64,000 nucleotides of DNA from Helianthus annuus. Taxonomy: Eukaryota; Streptophyta; Magnoliopsida; Asterales; Asteraceae. The stretch covers positions 159,819,097-159,883,096 of the forward strand of contig NC_035437.2 of assembly GCF_002127325.2 (NCBI RefSeq), read 5' to 3'. Every line of letters begins with the position of its first letter. Position 1 is the stretch's first letter. The position numbers were made by a program, and so were the translations under genes. The notes beneath the pieces are model-generated. The model was not told the DNA's origin and made no database searches. It was given only the letters and a program-made list of their open reading frames with translations. Shown in pieces: positions 43,742-55,546 of the stretch.

Positions 43742-46700
43742 GTGCAGGATGTTCTAGGAGGAACTATTAATAGTCATTGGATTGTTGATAGTGGAGCATC
43801 CAGGCACATGACTGGCGACTTACGGCTCCTATACGACGTGAGAAACATTAGAGGAGGGTATGTTGCTTTTGCGGGTGACAAAGGTGGTTTCATCACTGGA
43901 GAGGGAAGTATCTCCAATGGCATCGTGTGCTTCGATAAGATCAATTATGTTAAGCAAATTGATCATAATCTTCTCAGTGTGTCGCAAATCTGCGATAAGA
44001 AATTCACCGTGCATTTTGATGATGCCGGCTGCTATGTGCTGAAACCTGGATTCAAAATTCCACAAGAATGGATTCTCTTATCGGCTCCGAGAGTTAATGA
44101 TCTTTATATTTTCGACATGAGCCAAGCGATTACAACATCTGCACAAGTCACTTGCTTTGTCTCAAAAGCCACGGAAAAGGAGTCTATATCTTGGCACAGA
44201 AGAATGGGACACATTCACTTGAGAAAGATGAACCATTTGGTGAAAAATAATCTTGTGAATGGTGTGCCTGTGAGAAGTTTTCATTTACAAGATATCTGTG
44301 TCTCGTGCCAAAAAGGGAAGCAAACAAAGAAGTCTCACCCTTTGAAGAAAATCAACACTGTCAGCATGCCTCTCGAACGTCTTCATATGGACCTTTTTGG
44401 ACCTATGAAACACAAGACAACATTCGGAGATGCTTATTGTCTAGTTGTTACTGATGATTACTCTAGATTTTCTTGGGTATCCTTCATGGCACACAAGAGT
44501 GCAACTCCTGGCATCCTCAAGGATCTTCTTACAATGTTGGAGAATCTCTATTCGTTGAAAGTGAAGAGGATCCGAAGCGACAATGGTACTGAATTCAAGA
44601 ATCAAGTTATGGATGAGTTTTGTACTTCTAAAGGCATTCTTCATGAGTACAGTTCTCGTTATACTCCACAACAAAATGGTGTCGCGGAGAGGAAGAATCG
44701 AACAATTATAGAAACTGCAAGAACAATGTTAGTAGAGTCGGAACTCCCTATTCAATTCTGGGGGGAGGCTGTATCGGCTGCATGCTACACGTTAAACAGA
44801 GTTCTTACAGTAAAGAGACATGGCAAGACTTGCTTCGAACTCCTTCAGAAAAGGAAACCGGATCTTTCTTACCTAGAACCGTTTGGTGCTCCATGTACTA
44901 TGATTGAACCGGATGGAAAGTTTGGAGCAAGAGCTATCGAGGGTTTCTTCCTTGGATATGCTACTCCGAATTTTCGTGTTTGGAATCTAGCTACTAAAAA
45001 GATTGAGCTATGGAGTGAAGTGAGGGTTCAAAGGTACACGAGTCCTGTTAGGGCTCCGGGTGATCCGTGGATGTTCGATTATGATGGACTATTTGACTCC
45101 TTCAATCTGCCAACCTTTGACGAAGAATCAGCAGCGGCTAGGATGTTGTTGGAAAGTGACAACGCTGCTGTCTCGCCTTTGGTTAGACCTATAGTTGTTG
45201 ACCCTCAAGCTTCTTCGTCTGTCAACAATATGGTTCAAAATGAGGTTTATGAAGATGCTGCTGATTATAATGATTCTTCTGAAGATGATGAATATCATGA
45301 TGCAGCTGAAGGATCTTCGGCTCCAGCTGCTCCTGTTCAAGGTGCCTCTGGTGATACACCTCATACACAGAATGTAGACACTGCTGAAGGGAATGCATCC
45401 ACCTCTACCCACATTCCTGGTGTGGAGCTGGTTGTTGATCTTAATCTGAATAATTTGGGTATCAATGCTCGTGTGCCAGATAATCCTGAAATGAGGATTC
45501 ATGATACCCACCCCCAGCAGAATATCATAGGAGATGTCCATCGCGGTGTGCAGACGCGTAATCAGCTGAGAAACAACCGGAATGCTAGTTTGTATTCAGC
45601 TATAAGAGAATCTGGTCAACAAAATGACTGGTCCTTCGCGTGTTACGTGTCACAAGAAGAACCAAAATCGTGGAAAGAAGCATTGAAAGATAGTGCTTGG
45701 GTTGAAGCCATGCAGGAAGAATTACAGCAATTTCAAAAGCTTGGTGTTTGGAAGCTTGTTGAAAAACCTGAGAACTACAAGAAGATTGGCACTCGATGGG
45801 TCTTCAAATGCAAGAAAGACGACCGTGGAGTGGTTATTCGGAACAAAGCTCGTTTAGTCGTTCAAGGTTTTCGTCAGATAGAAGGAATCGACTACAACGA
45901 AGTCTATGCACCCGTTGCACGTCTAGAAGCTATTCGGATCTTTCTGGCTTATGCCTCATTCAAAGGATTCAAGGTTTACCAGATGGACGTCAAAAGTGCA
46001 TTTCTACATGGTGTGGTTGAAGAAGAGGTATATGTCGAACAGCCTCCAGGTTTTGAAGATCCTGTCCATCCCGATCGGGTTTGGTTGCTCAACAAAGCTC
46101 TCTATGGTCTTCATCAAGCGCCACGAGCTTGGTATGCAACCTTATCTACCTATCTGCTGGAGAATGGTTTTCGAAGAGGTCTTATCGATTGTACTCTCTT
46201 CATCAAAGAACAAGATGGAGATCTTCTTCTGGTTCAGGTATACGTTGATGATATTATTTTTGATTCTACTAATGATGTCTTGTGTAGGAATTTCGAGCGC
46301 ATCATGCAGGATAAATTCGAGATGAGTGCTATGGGGGAAATGACCTTCTTCTTGGGCCTACAAGTGCAACAAACTGAGTCTGGGATATTCATCCATCAGA
46401 CTAAATATGTTGGTGACATCTTGAGCCGGTTCCAGATGTCTGATGCAACGCCCATTGGTACCCCACTGCCACAAAATCACGGAATTACTCCAGACTTGAA
46501 GGGTGAAGCTGTTAGCCCCTCATACTATCGCGCAATGATCGGATCTCTTATGTACCTCACAGCATCAAGACCAGACATAATGTATCCAACGTGCCTGCTT
46601 GCCAGATATCAAGTCAACCCGAAGGCCTCACATCTTGCAGCTGTCAAAAGGATTTTTCGTTATTTGAAGGCTTACCCCGACACCGGTCTGTGGTACCCTA

Positions 46701-47188
46701 GGGATAATAACTTTGACTTGATCGCATTCAGTGATTCTGATCATGGCGGATGCAAAATCGACGGCAAATCCACAACGGCTGGATGTCAGTTTTTAGGAAA
46801 TCGCCTAGTTACATGGCAGTGCAAGAAGCAAACGTGCGTCGCTACTTCAACATGCGAAGCTGAATACATTGCTGCCTCAAGTTGTTGCTCCCAAGTTCTT
46901 TGGATCCAACAACAATTGCGGGACTACGGTTTTGAATTCCTAACTACTCCTATTTACGTTGATAATTCTGCTGCTTTACAGATCACTAGAAATCCTGTGC
47001 AGCACTCAAAGACCAAACACATCGAAATCAAATATCACTTCATACGTGATTGCTTTGAGAAAAGGCTAATCGATGTTGTTAAGGTCCACACCGATGACCA
47101 ACGTGCCGACTTATTTACCAAAGCTTTTGACAAATCTAGATTTGACTTCTTATTATTGGTAAACGGCATTAAGGTCAAGCAAGAGTAA
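43742..47188 (+). CDS. Sirevirus-like pol (protease, integrase, RT, RNase H)
   Basis: Reads in the +1 frame relative to gag, opening after TGA at 43736-43738; no ATG is near the start (GTG at 43742), so gag-pol linkage needs frameshifting, splicing or another mechanism. The protease has DSGAS at 16-20, followed by RHMTG. The GAG-pre-integrase finger has WHRRMGH and CVSCQKGK. The integrase triad is D217, D280, E316 (35 residues between the last two). The RT has YVDD at 834-837, and RNase H has [17 protein letters not shown] and [14 protein letters not shown]. It ends near ...VNGIKVKQE with no internal stop or shift, so the enzyme part looks functional. Confidence 0.92.
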   Translation: MQDVLGGTINSHWIVDSGASRHMTGDLRLLYDVRNIRGGYVAFAGDKGGFITGEGSISNGIVCFDKINYVKQIDHNLLSVSQICDKKFTVHFDDAGCYVLKPGFKIPQEWILLSAPRVNDLYIFDMSQAITTSAQVTCFVSKATEKESISWHRRMGHIHLRKMNHLVKNNLVNGVPVRSFHLQDICVSCQKGKQTKKSHPLKKINTVSMPLERLHMDLFGPMKHKTTFGDAYCLVVTDDYSRFSWVSFMAHKSATPGILKDLLTMLENLYSLKVKRIRSDNGTEFKNQVMDEFCTSKGILHEYSSRYTPQQNGVAERKNRTIIETARTMLVESELPIQFWGEAVSAACYTLNRVLTVKRHGKTCFELLQKRKPDLSYLEPFGAPCTMIEPDGKFGARAIEGFFLGYATPNFRVWNLATKKIELWSEVRVQRYTSPVRAPGDPWMFDYDGLFDSFNLPTFDEESAAARMLLESDNAAVSPLVRPIVVDPQASSSVNNMVQNEVYEDAADYNDSSEDDEYHDAAEGSSAPAAPVQGASGDTPHTQNVDTAEGNASTSTHIPGVELVVDLNLNNLGINARVPDNPEMRIHDTHPQQNIIGDVHRGVQTRNQLRNNRNASLYSAIRESGQQNDWSFACYVSQEEPKSWKEALKDSAWVEAMQEELQQFQKLGVWKLVEKPENYKKIGTRWVFKCKKDDRGVVIRNKARLVVQGFRQIEGIDYNEVYAPVARLEAIRIFLAYASFKGFKVYQMDVKSAFLHGVVEEEVYVEQPPGFEDPVHPDRVWLLNKALYGLHQAPRAWYATLSTYLLENGFRRGLIDCTLFIKEQDGDLLLVQVYVDDIIFDSTNDVLCRNFERIMQDKFEMSAMGEMTFFLGLQVQQTESGIFIHQTKYVGDILSRFQMSDATPIGTPLPQNHGITPDLKGEAVSPSYYRAMIGSLMYLTASRPDIMYPTCLLARYQVNPKASHLAAVKRIFRYLKAYPDTGLWYPRDNNFDLIAFSDSDHGGCKIDGKSTTAGCQFLGNRLVTWQCKKQTCVATSTCEAEYIAASSCCSQVLWIQQQLRDYGFEFLTTPIYVDNSAALQITRNPVQHSKTKHIEIKYHFIRDCFEKRLIDVVKVHTDDQRADLFTKAFDKSRFDFLLLVNGIKVKQE

Positions 47189-48423
47189 ACCAACATCGGA
47201 AAATCATTTTTGTAAATACCTTTGTGTTTTAAATTTATCTTAGTTTATTGATTTTAGGGGGAGTAAATCCAAAAATCAGAAAATCCAAAAACATCGAAAA
47301 ATTTCAAAAACACAAAAACAATAGAAAAACAAAAATGAGTTTCCTGGCGAGCAAAAGAGAAAATGATAGTACATCAGTGGTCTATCCAAACCTCTTTAAA
47401 CCTTAAATGAAAAACGATAAGCAGCTCTATATAAGATGTATCGGTAGGCTCACAATCATTTTAAAGTGTGCAGGGTGATATAAACTTAAATCGACTGAAG
47501 ACCAGGTGGGAACCATTCATTGGCATATGGTCTTAGTACCGAAATTTCGTTTGATAGATTGCCGAGGTTCTGAGATATTCGGTCTTTATGCTGCTTATCA
47601 TCTGGGTATCATGGTTGTATCTTTTACCGAAAAATAACGGGGACGCAAGTCTAGATCTTCCATGATACTATACATACGTGTATATATTACATACTGCATT
47701 CGACCTCAATAAGTGATAAACAATCACATGCCCAATCAAATAAGTGATAAAATATCACATTTATCCGGGTGTCAAGTTCGTCTCTCTGCTGTACGGAAGT
47801 ACTGACCTGTTCACGGACTTGCACCTGTGCCCTCATGCATATGAAAATCAAGTTCCTCATCAATAAGTGATTATATCACATAGGGCTTGTTTTCAAATCA
47901 AAATAAGTGAGAATCTCACATCATATACGGTCAAACAGATGATAATCGGTATACTCACCGGTAAGATGAACCCTCGTGCATACCTTGATACGGGAATGTG
48001 TCGTGATGTGGATGAACACCGGTCGGTAAGTATAAATCATACCTTAACGTATCCTCTCGCCATGATTACATCTGATAAGTTGAGCTTAAGTGGACAACAA
48101 TACCGATAATTGTTATAGGATGCTTATTTTAAATGTTAACTAATTGAATAACAAGAGTGTTTTGACATGACCGTACACTGATATGATTCTCTTACCCTCG
48201 AAACTCGCAAAAAGAATGTCTGTATATATTCATTTACTTCTTAACTTTTATTGTTTTCTTTTAAACAGTTTCGTCGTTTGGTGCATATCAGCACGACATT
48301 AGCGGTGATGTCGTTTGATAACACTCAAAGGATATTAAAATTGTTGCCTTTTAATCTATTCAAAAATACCAAAAAGATTTTAGGTGTGTTTTAATATAAA
48401 CTTTATAAAAACCAAAAGAGTTA
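47189..48423 (+). other. Post-pol region of the Sirevirus-like element, part 1
   Basis: No convincing ORF; where some Sireviruses carry an envelope-like gene there is none readable here. It contains a polypurine tract copy (TTTTAGGGGGAGTAAATC near 47254) and four short hairpins of the form AATAAGTGAT..ATCACAT at about 47709, 47739, 47861 and 47902. Confidence 0.6.
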
Positions 48424-49692
48424 ATTACACAAATGGGTCATGTGGTTTATACATAATTTCGCCTTTGGGTACTAACTTATTTTTTTAACAGGTTTAGGTT
48501 CTATGGTTTCAATTTTGTAACACCTTTGGGTACTAACACCAAAATTAGTTAATTAATGACTAAAATACCCTTGCATTTTTTTAAGTTTATCAATGTAACA
48601 CATTTGGGTACTAACGCATAATTTTATTTAAGTTTAAATCAATTTTACAAAATCTATTTATTTTTTTATTTTCATTATTTTATTATATCTCTTAATTAAC
48701 ATAAACTCTATTTATTTTTTTTTATTTTCATATTTTTATTAAATTTCTTATTTAACATAAAATCTACTTGTTACACCAGTATTTTTTTTAAATAGATTTT
48801 TTAAATAAAATCTACTAGCTATATAGTTTTATGTAAATTAAATTTTAATTTTCAGTTTTGGATTGAAATGATTGATACTAATAAATATCTTTCATGTAAA
48901 AAAAAAATTAAGCCATTTTTAACTCGTTTTTTATTCATTTACATTTTACTATTTTAGAAAATATTTAATTTACATAAAATCTACTAGTTGCACCAGTAAA
49001 ATCTACTAGCTATATAATTTTATGTAAATTAAAAATCTATTTTACAAAAAAAAAAACGAGTTAAAAAAAGGCTTAAATTTTTTTAGTTTTATCTAAAATA
49101 CCTAGCTATATAGTTTTATCTAAAATACCTAGCTATATAGTTTTATGTAAATTAAATATCTTTCTAAAATAGTAAAATGTAAATGAACAAAAAAACGAGT
49201 TAAAAAAGGCTTAATTTTTTACATGAAAGATATTTATTATTATCAATCATTTCAATCCAAAATTGAAAATGAAAATTTAATTTACATAAAACTATATAGC
49301 TAGTAGATTTTATTTAAAAAATCTATTTAAAAAATACTGGTGTAACAAGTAGATTTTATGTTAAATAAGAAATTTAATAAAAATATGAAAATAAAAAAAA
49401 TAAATATAGTTTATGTTAATCAAGAGATATAATAAAATAATGAAAATAAAAAAATAAATAGATTTTGTAAAATTGATTTAAGCTTAAATAAAATTAGGTG
49501 TTAGTACCCAAATGTGTTACATTGATAAACTTAAAAAAAATGCAAGGGTATTTTAGTCATTAATTAACTAATTTTAGTGTTAGTACCCAAAAGTGTTACA
49601 AAATTGAAACCATAGAACCTAAACCTGTTAAAAAAATAAGTTAGTACCCTAAGGCGAAATTATGTATAAACCACAGGACCCATTTGTGTAAT
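48424..49692. mobile_element. 1.27-kb near-perfect foldback (hairpin) insertion
   Basis: The left edge ATTACACAAATGGGTCATGT is mirrored at the right edge (other strand ATTACACAAATGGGTCCTGT). The match continues through GCCTTTGGGTACTAAC and AAAATACCCTTGCAT to a centre near 49050. The arms are about 600 bp. There is no coding sequence and no obvious target duplication. It lies in the post-pol region of the Sirevirus-like element. Confidence 0.85.
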
Positions 49693-50372
49693 CCTTCGAT
49701 TTTTCTTCCACTTTATTTTCGATCGTACGATGTTGGAGCTCGAGTCTTCGTTACCTGAAACCTGAACGAAAACCGAATTGACTAAATCTTCATAAACGGT
49801 CGAAAATTGGCAAGTTTTGAAAGTTAAATCTAAAATCGAGAAATTTATTAAACTTTCAAACTGTCGGACGGTGTTTGATTGTGACATGGTCATTCGTGTG
49901 TCATTTGGTTATACTAACTATTCCAAGCAGTTGTTCTCATTACGCGTTTAGATTTCTTGCATGTGCAGATTCTAAAGGCTAGGAGAACATGGTCGATGAC
50001 AAGCTTTGGAATGAAGACACGACGAGAAGGCGCTCAAAAGATGAAGATGATCGAGTTGCCGCTGGCCATCATCAACACCACAAGGATCTCACTTCATAAA
50101 GATCAAGTCATTCATGAGCATAACTCAAGGGGGAGTTTATGTTAAGGGGGAGTTTGTCAACACACTTCCTACATGATACGGGTAGTTTGTTGATACACTC
50201 TCTGCTTTCAAGACGTGAAGACTTTGAAGATCCTCCGACATTGAAGACTTGTAAGGACATCAGAGTCTTGAAGACATGAAGATCAAAGATGATCAAGGTC
50301 AAGACAAATCTGCAAACATCGAAGAACGAGACAAATTGAAGATCGAGACAAAGCTACAGCCAAGGGGGAGTT
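49693..50372 (+). other. Post-pol region of the Sirevirus-like element, part 2
   Basis: No gene. Purine-rich wording and three AAGGGGGAGTTT tracts (near 50128, 50141 and 50362); the last directly precedes the 3' LTR and is the working polypurine tract. Confidence 0.65.
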
Positions 50373-51011
50373 TGTTGGTGCACTTGTGTCTGTACTTTGT
50401 CTGTATTTAGTCACGATGTAAACGATGTCCATGTCAGTCCTGTAAGTTGACCAAGTCAACCGTCCTCCTGGTTTGACTTGGCCAAACAATCAGATATTGG
50501 TTGTAACTTGTCTGTCTCGAAGGATGAGTGATCGAAGGATAATGTAGATCCTTCGATCTCATGGAAAGATATGCTTCGAAAGTTACTGTTGGACTTCGAA
50601 GGATATGCAATCCTTCGAAGTATTTGAAGATCTTTCGATGGCTTTGTGATCGATAGATGATCCTTCGTGACATCTATCGGATCCTTCGGTCAGACATGCT
50701 GGGCTGGGTATATATATACCCATGCAGTGTATGTTAGAAGATAGAGATGCACACCAAGAGATAGAGAGAGTGGAGAGCATTCTGTCCGAAACACACACAC
50801 ACACTTTGAGAGTTTGCAAGTTTGATTTGTAAACATTGTGCTTGTAACCGGAACCTTCATACGTATTAATACAGTGGTGTTAATCGGTGAACCTTGTGTG
50901 TTTGTCTTTCTACTTGCTTCATCCTGGTTTGCTTGCTAGCTTGGATTCCGCACTCGCTAGTGGGTTTGTATAACAAGGTTTAGGTTCGTCATCCTCCGAG
51001 AGGGACCTACA
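50373..51011 (+). repeat. 3' LTR of the Sirevirus-like element
   Basis: 639 bp, TGTTGGTGCACTTG to GACCTACAA, followed by AAAGC. Two bases shorter than the 5' LTR because of the CA repeat. Confidence 0.92.
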
Positions 51012-51836
51012 AAAGCAATATTAGCAAAGTTCTTTGTGATTATGGAACAAGGTCATTATCGCGATACCGCTTCCATCTCTTCGAAGTAGCGAAAGATGCA
51101 ACCGGTCGTGAACCGGTTTGCGTCGATATATAATAATTTATATACTAGTAATCGTCGTAGTGGGATGAGTGATGAAGATGTTTCCAAGGAGGCGATGCGT
51201 AAATTACGAAGATTCGCATCGGGTCGTTTTCCCAAACGTACAGGCTTGGAATGTTTTGCGAACCAATAACAAATGGGTGCCGATTCCAAACGAGGTTGCA
51301 ATGGCTAAACGAACAAAAACCTCTGAGACCGGTAGTTATAGTGTGGGGGGCTCGGGCGCATGATGCCAAATAAATATAAACGACGAACCCGAATTTGACG
51401 AAGAAGAGTGTGAGGTTCGAGAGGAGGAATGTCCCCCGGGCAGGGACAAATCCAAAAAGGCGGCGACTGCAAAAAAACAAGTCGCAACGGGGGGTGGTTC
51501 CAAAATGGACGAGTTTATGGCCTAGTTCAAAGCGTACACCTAGGTCAGGGCCCAAAGGAAAAAGCGAAGGAACATGAAATGGAAGAACGGGTTCGATTGA
51601 AGAATGAAAAGAATGAATATAAAGATTGGGAGATAATGACAGCCGATATAAACTCGTATCCGGAAGAAGACCGAGTGATTTTACGTAAAATGAAAGAAAA
51701 GATCGCAAAAATGTGGAGTTCTTAGGATTTTTATTTTTTTAATTTATGTTTTTTTTTAACTTATGTAATGTTTATTTTTTAATATTAATGATTTTATTTT
51801 ATATCTTATTAAATGTAAAAAAAACTAGATGAATTT

Positions 51837-51877
<41 letters not shown>

Positions 51878-52073
51878 CTAGGTGGGGTAGGGTCATCAAC
51901 CATTTCCTTGGTTCCATCCTTGGAAGGGACATCCTCCAAAGACTATAACGTGGCGTTGAGGTGGAGGGTATCCTCCAAGAACTACCCTCATCCCATGCCG
52001 AGTAGCCTGTTGGAATTGGAATTTGAATATATTCCATCATTCACTAGAATTTAAGAATCATTCACATCAATAA

Positions 52074-52382
52074 GGGGGGAGGGGGTGGTCCGTTATGGAC
52101 TCCCCATAACGAGTGATACTATCACTAGCACCGCCGCCTCCACTTTGATAACGAGTGATAGGAATAACTCGTTATATATATAATGCGTTGAACTTTGAGG
52201 AGTGATAGGGTATGACTTGTACATTGTGCATTAATACTTGTACATTGGAATCCCATCACTAGTGATACCACCCCCCCTATATTTCTATCACTAGTGATAG
52301 AAATTTGGTTGATGACATGGCATGATTTTATTGGACAATGGGAGTGATAGAATCTATCACTAGTGAACCACCCCTCATCCCC
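52074..52382. mobile_element. Tourist-like MITE, copy 2
   Basis: 309 bp, ends GGGGGGAGGGGGTGGTC and (other strand) GGGGATGAGGGGTGGTTC, flanked by TAA. Shares ATATATATAATGCGTTGA and TATCACTAGTGATAGAAAT wording with the copy at 27384-27762. A TA microsatellite lies just left (51841-51871). It is inside the Harbinger element. Confidence 0.75.
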
Positions 52383-52592
52383 TAATGGAATTTCAACTTT
52401 CCAATGAAATGTTAATTAATTAAAAAAAAAAAAAACCCAATTTTCATCTAATTCATTTGATTCCATTTATAAAGTTACCAACCAAATACAATACAAAATT
52501 TCAGTGAAATTAATTCCAATTCAACCAAATTTCAATTCCTTTCAAAAAAAAAAAAAAAAAAAAAAAAAATTCACGAACCAAATGGCCCCTCA

Positions 52593-53607
52593 AAGGTTTA
52601 TGGTTCAACCTGAATCCAAGAGGGATGCTTATAGCTAGGTTATAAAGAAGTTGTCATTTGTAGTTTCCCTGGCCTCAACTCACTTCTTGAGGTTTCCTCT
52701 CTTAGTTTGGATGTTAAGAGTTTTATCCAAATTTGTGGTTAATGTATGTAAACTATAAGTAGATAATATAGAAAATAAAATAAACAATCTAGGTTAAACA
52801 TGTCGTTTTTGTGTCAACCCATAAATGTGCGCGCCATGTTTGGGTTTTCGGGTTATTGTCATGTACAAGTTCATGTCGAGATCAACCCGTTTATCACCTC
52901 TTTTCTTTGACCTCCTATTTTCCATTCCCTTAGTAGTTAATCTTTTTAATACTTTTCTTCAGGTATATTATTACCCTATTGGTTCAAGTTGCCGTAAAGG
53001 TTTGTGAGATTGATTCTTGGTAGTTCATTGTTGTTTCTTGTTAGTGGGGGCAATAATCAGGACAGTGGCGGCTTTGATGGTGTGCGGGGAGAACCTTCGC
53101 ACAAGGCCCGTGATTTCGAGGGGCACGCGATTTAAAAAAAAATGATATATATTATGTTATTTTTTAAATAGTAAACACATACCAATTCCAATATAGACCC
53201 AATAACAAATATTTTTTATGGCTTAGAATTTAGCCCACTTGACATTAGGTTTATTGATCCCAATACCAATTTGATTTTTTTTAAATAATAATAAAACATT
53301 ACGGAATGGCGCATTTTTTGAGCTCGAACAGGGTAAATGAATTCTAAGAGACGCCTCTGAATCAGGAGATTGGATTATTCTGGTGCAGCCAACGAGACTA
53401 CGTCTGCAAAACACATATAAGGCCAGGCTACCGAAATCAAGAATAAACCGGACAATGATTTGGAGACTAGGCCGTCTCTGTACTATGTGATTAATATTAA
53501 AACTCAGACACACCTAAAATCATTACAATAACCTTATATTTATACAAAACCTAATACTAATCATTTTTATGTGTAAACCTAATACTAATCATAACCCAAC
53601 AAAAACT
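52593..53607. other. Intergenic stretch with a possible hAT end
   Basis: No gene. CAGTGGCGGCTTTGATG at 53063 resembles a hAT terminus, but I could not find the matching end, so I do not call an element. The open frame near 53223-53513 on the minus strand has no recognisable content. Confidence 0.4.
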
Positions 53608-53615
53608 CAATTATA

Positions 53616-55150
53616 GGGCTGAGAAAAAAAAACGAAATAACCGGAAATCCAAACCGAAAAAAACCGAACCAAAATAAAAACCAACGGTTCAGTTTTTAGA
53701 TTTTTAATAACCGAAAATTTCGGTTTAGTTTTTGGATAACCATTTCAATACCCGAAAATAACCGAACCGATAAGTTACAATAGTAGCCCCAATCCATATA
53801 CTTTTATGTTTAAGTTTAACTCATGCTACTAAGAATTATTAATTTTATTCTTGAATGTTAAGTATTTATAATAAAAACAATAACATGTGTATTTATAATT
53901 GAAATGATTATCTATTGCCTAGAAGAAATAACAAAATTTAATATAAGAATTAAATGATAATCTAAATCTAATAAAAAACTCCAACTAATGCTATATGCCA
54001 TTTTCTTATTCAAAATTTCAACTAATGCCACATGGCATTTTCTTATACAAATCATTAATAATATTATTTAATAAATATCTAATTCTAATTAATGATTATT
54101 ATTAATAATATGATGCTATTAATATTTATATTAATTAAAATTCAAGATTGATAATTAAAAAAATACTTATAGTTTTTATTAAAAGAATACTTCAACTTTT
54201 CTTTTAACGGCGGTTATCTATAATTTTAAAACCTATGATTTTAGTACTTTTTAAAATGAATAATTATGCTTAAGTTTTACATATGATCTATGATTTTCAT
54301 ATTCCACATATTAGTTGTGGTTTCCGATTTATTTTTGTATTTTATAATAATTTATGCTTAAGGTGAATACTATGAATTACTCAGTTCAATCACATATTTG
54401 TAATAGGATTTTTGTTTCTCTTTTAATGGAAAGTGTTTGAATCTTATTTATCATTCTTCTCATGTTGTAATGAGTTCATGTCAAAACGGGTGATTTTTTA
54501 CGGGTTAAAAGGATATGAGTCATCTTAGGTCAACATTTCAACAACTTTTGTGTATTCTATTTTTTTATATATAGAAATTTTGTAATGTTTGATGTATTGT
54601 TAATTACTAACGAAAACATATTATCAAAAGTATGACTTACGATTTCTTTTTAATAAAACGTTAGCATTCAAATACTTTTGACACATTTGATCATTTCAAT
54701 TTTTTTTTGTTTTTTTAAATGAAACATATTACTCAGTTGAATCTTTCCGATAACATACGACTCTAATTGACCGTTTTCACTATCATATATAAAATGTAAT
54801 TTTCAGTTCTATGATGTATTTAGAGATTTATAATATATACATATATACACAGCCTGTGTAATACGTGGGTCTATAACCTAGTGTATTATAAAGAAAATGT
54901 CTAAATAAAAACTTAAAAAAAAATAAAAATAGATTAGAAGGTTAGGTTTATATGAATAATATGAAGTAAAAAATGTTAAATATAATAACTTACATGTAAA
55001 CATCTAAGAAAATTTCTTAAATTTTAGATCATACTTTTTATTTTTGAATCTTACGTAATTTTGTTCCAAAAACAGAAAAAAAAACACCGAAAAAACAGAA
55101 ACTGGATAGTTTTCAAAAAACGAAAACTAAACCGAAACGTGCACACCGCT
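53616..55150. mobile_element. hAT-like element rich in AACCGAA repeats, hosting a Helitron
   Basis: Flanked by CAATTATA (53608-53615) and AAATTATA (55151-55158), an 8-bp duplication with one mismatch. The left end begins GGGCTGAGAAAA; the right end on the other strand begins AGCGGTGTGCACG. Subterminal AAACCGAA/TTCGGTTT repeats occur at both sides (53640-53780, 55085-55140). A Helitron occupies 53961-54881, leaving about 0.6 kb of hAT sequence. No coding region. Confidence 0.6.
53961..54881 (+). mobile_element. Non-autonomous Helitron, second copy type
   Basis: Starts A then TCTAAATCTAATAAAA and ends with a degenerate hairpin (CCTGTGT-AAT-ACGTGGG), then GTCTATAACCTAG before T at 54882. The terminal wording (TATAACCTAGT) is shared with the Helitron at 34621-35810, so both belong to one family. 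Confidence 0.7.
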
Positions 55151-55546
55151 AAATTATATACATAAAATAAAATTAGCCCAATCGATAAACCAATACAGAT
55201 TCAGATAATAAACTACACTACTTAGTTTAAACTCCATCTTTATCTGCTTCTATCTTTCATCATTATCTTCTTCAAATCGTTCCATACTTTTTCCATGGAG
55301 ACAAATATGAATTATCCAACAATTATACTCTTTTATATTAATTTCTGTTCAGTTATTAAGTTAATAATTCAAGTAAAAATACATAGGTTTAGTGGTTCTT
55401 GGTGGTTCTGTGTTGATTTAGGAAGGTCACACAATGAAGGTTCGATTTATGTTTTTGAACAGATGAATGACTATATTTTTCACCATGCTTGTAGTGAAAA
55501 TGTTGACGTCAAGTTGAACGATTTTAAGTTCCAATATTTGATATAA

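Larger units (their letters stand above)
38490..51011 (+). mobile_element. Sirevirus-like Ty1/copia element, 12.5 kb
   Basis: LTRs at 38490-39130 and 50373-51011 are flanked by AAAGC (38485-38489, 51012-51016). It carries an iMet primer site, a long gag and a pol in a different frame. About 3.2 kb of sequence follows pol, with several GGGGGAGT polypurine tracts (near 47258, 50130, 50143 and 50365). Long gag, a separate pol frame and multiple polypurine tracts are known Sirevirus traits. The LTRs differ by a few substitutions and a CA-repeat length change, so the insertion is fairly young. Confidence 0.85.
37867..51725 (+). pseudogene. Harbinger Myb/SANT-like ORF1, decayed and split
   Basis: Exon 1 (37867-38368) encodes an Asn/Pro-rich start (MDPYNPDNPNPN), a Gln/Met-rich stretch, a basic patch SKRKKGKQ and the beginning of the SANT-like fold (LWTKIKEEALVKAWVS). 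An intron (GTATGT to TATAG, 38369-38455) precedes NNQTVEGS. The frame then meets TAG (38482-38484), and five bases later the copia LTR begins. Beyond the insertion the text resumes at 51017 (ILAKFFVIMEQGHYRDT) and continues with a second TAG, a frameshift near 51220, AWNVLRTNNKWVPIPNEVA, and the intact end EEDRVILRKMKEKIAKMWSS at 51725. Such proteins are often misannotated as glutathione S-transferase T3-like or NAM-associated. Confidence 0.8.
37445..52589 (+). mobile_element. PIF/Harbinger element interrupted by a Sirevirus-like element
   Basis: The left end reads AGGGTCTCTTTGGTTCGCAGAATT-like wording (TTTGGTTCGCAGAATT), and the right end on the other strand reads GGGGCCATTTGGTTCGTGAA. Each is flanked by TCA (37442-37444, 52590-52592). 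Three-base duplications and these ends fit PIF/Harbinger. Without the 12.5-kb copia insertion it is about 2.6 kb, carries only ORF1 and no DDE transposase, and also hosts a Tourist-like MITE at 52074-52382. Confidence 0.75.

Noticed and set aside
47189..50372. Envelope-like gene after the Sirevirus pol
   Set aside because: Only short, unrelated frames are present, and a large hairpin insertion occupies much of the region.
55295..55546. 83-codon ORF METNMNYPT... as a possible gene
   Set aside because: No recognisable domain, AT-rich surroundings and no splice or promoter context; too weak to call.
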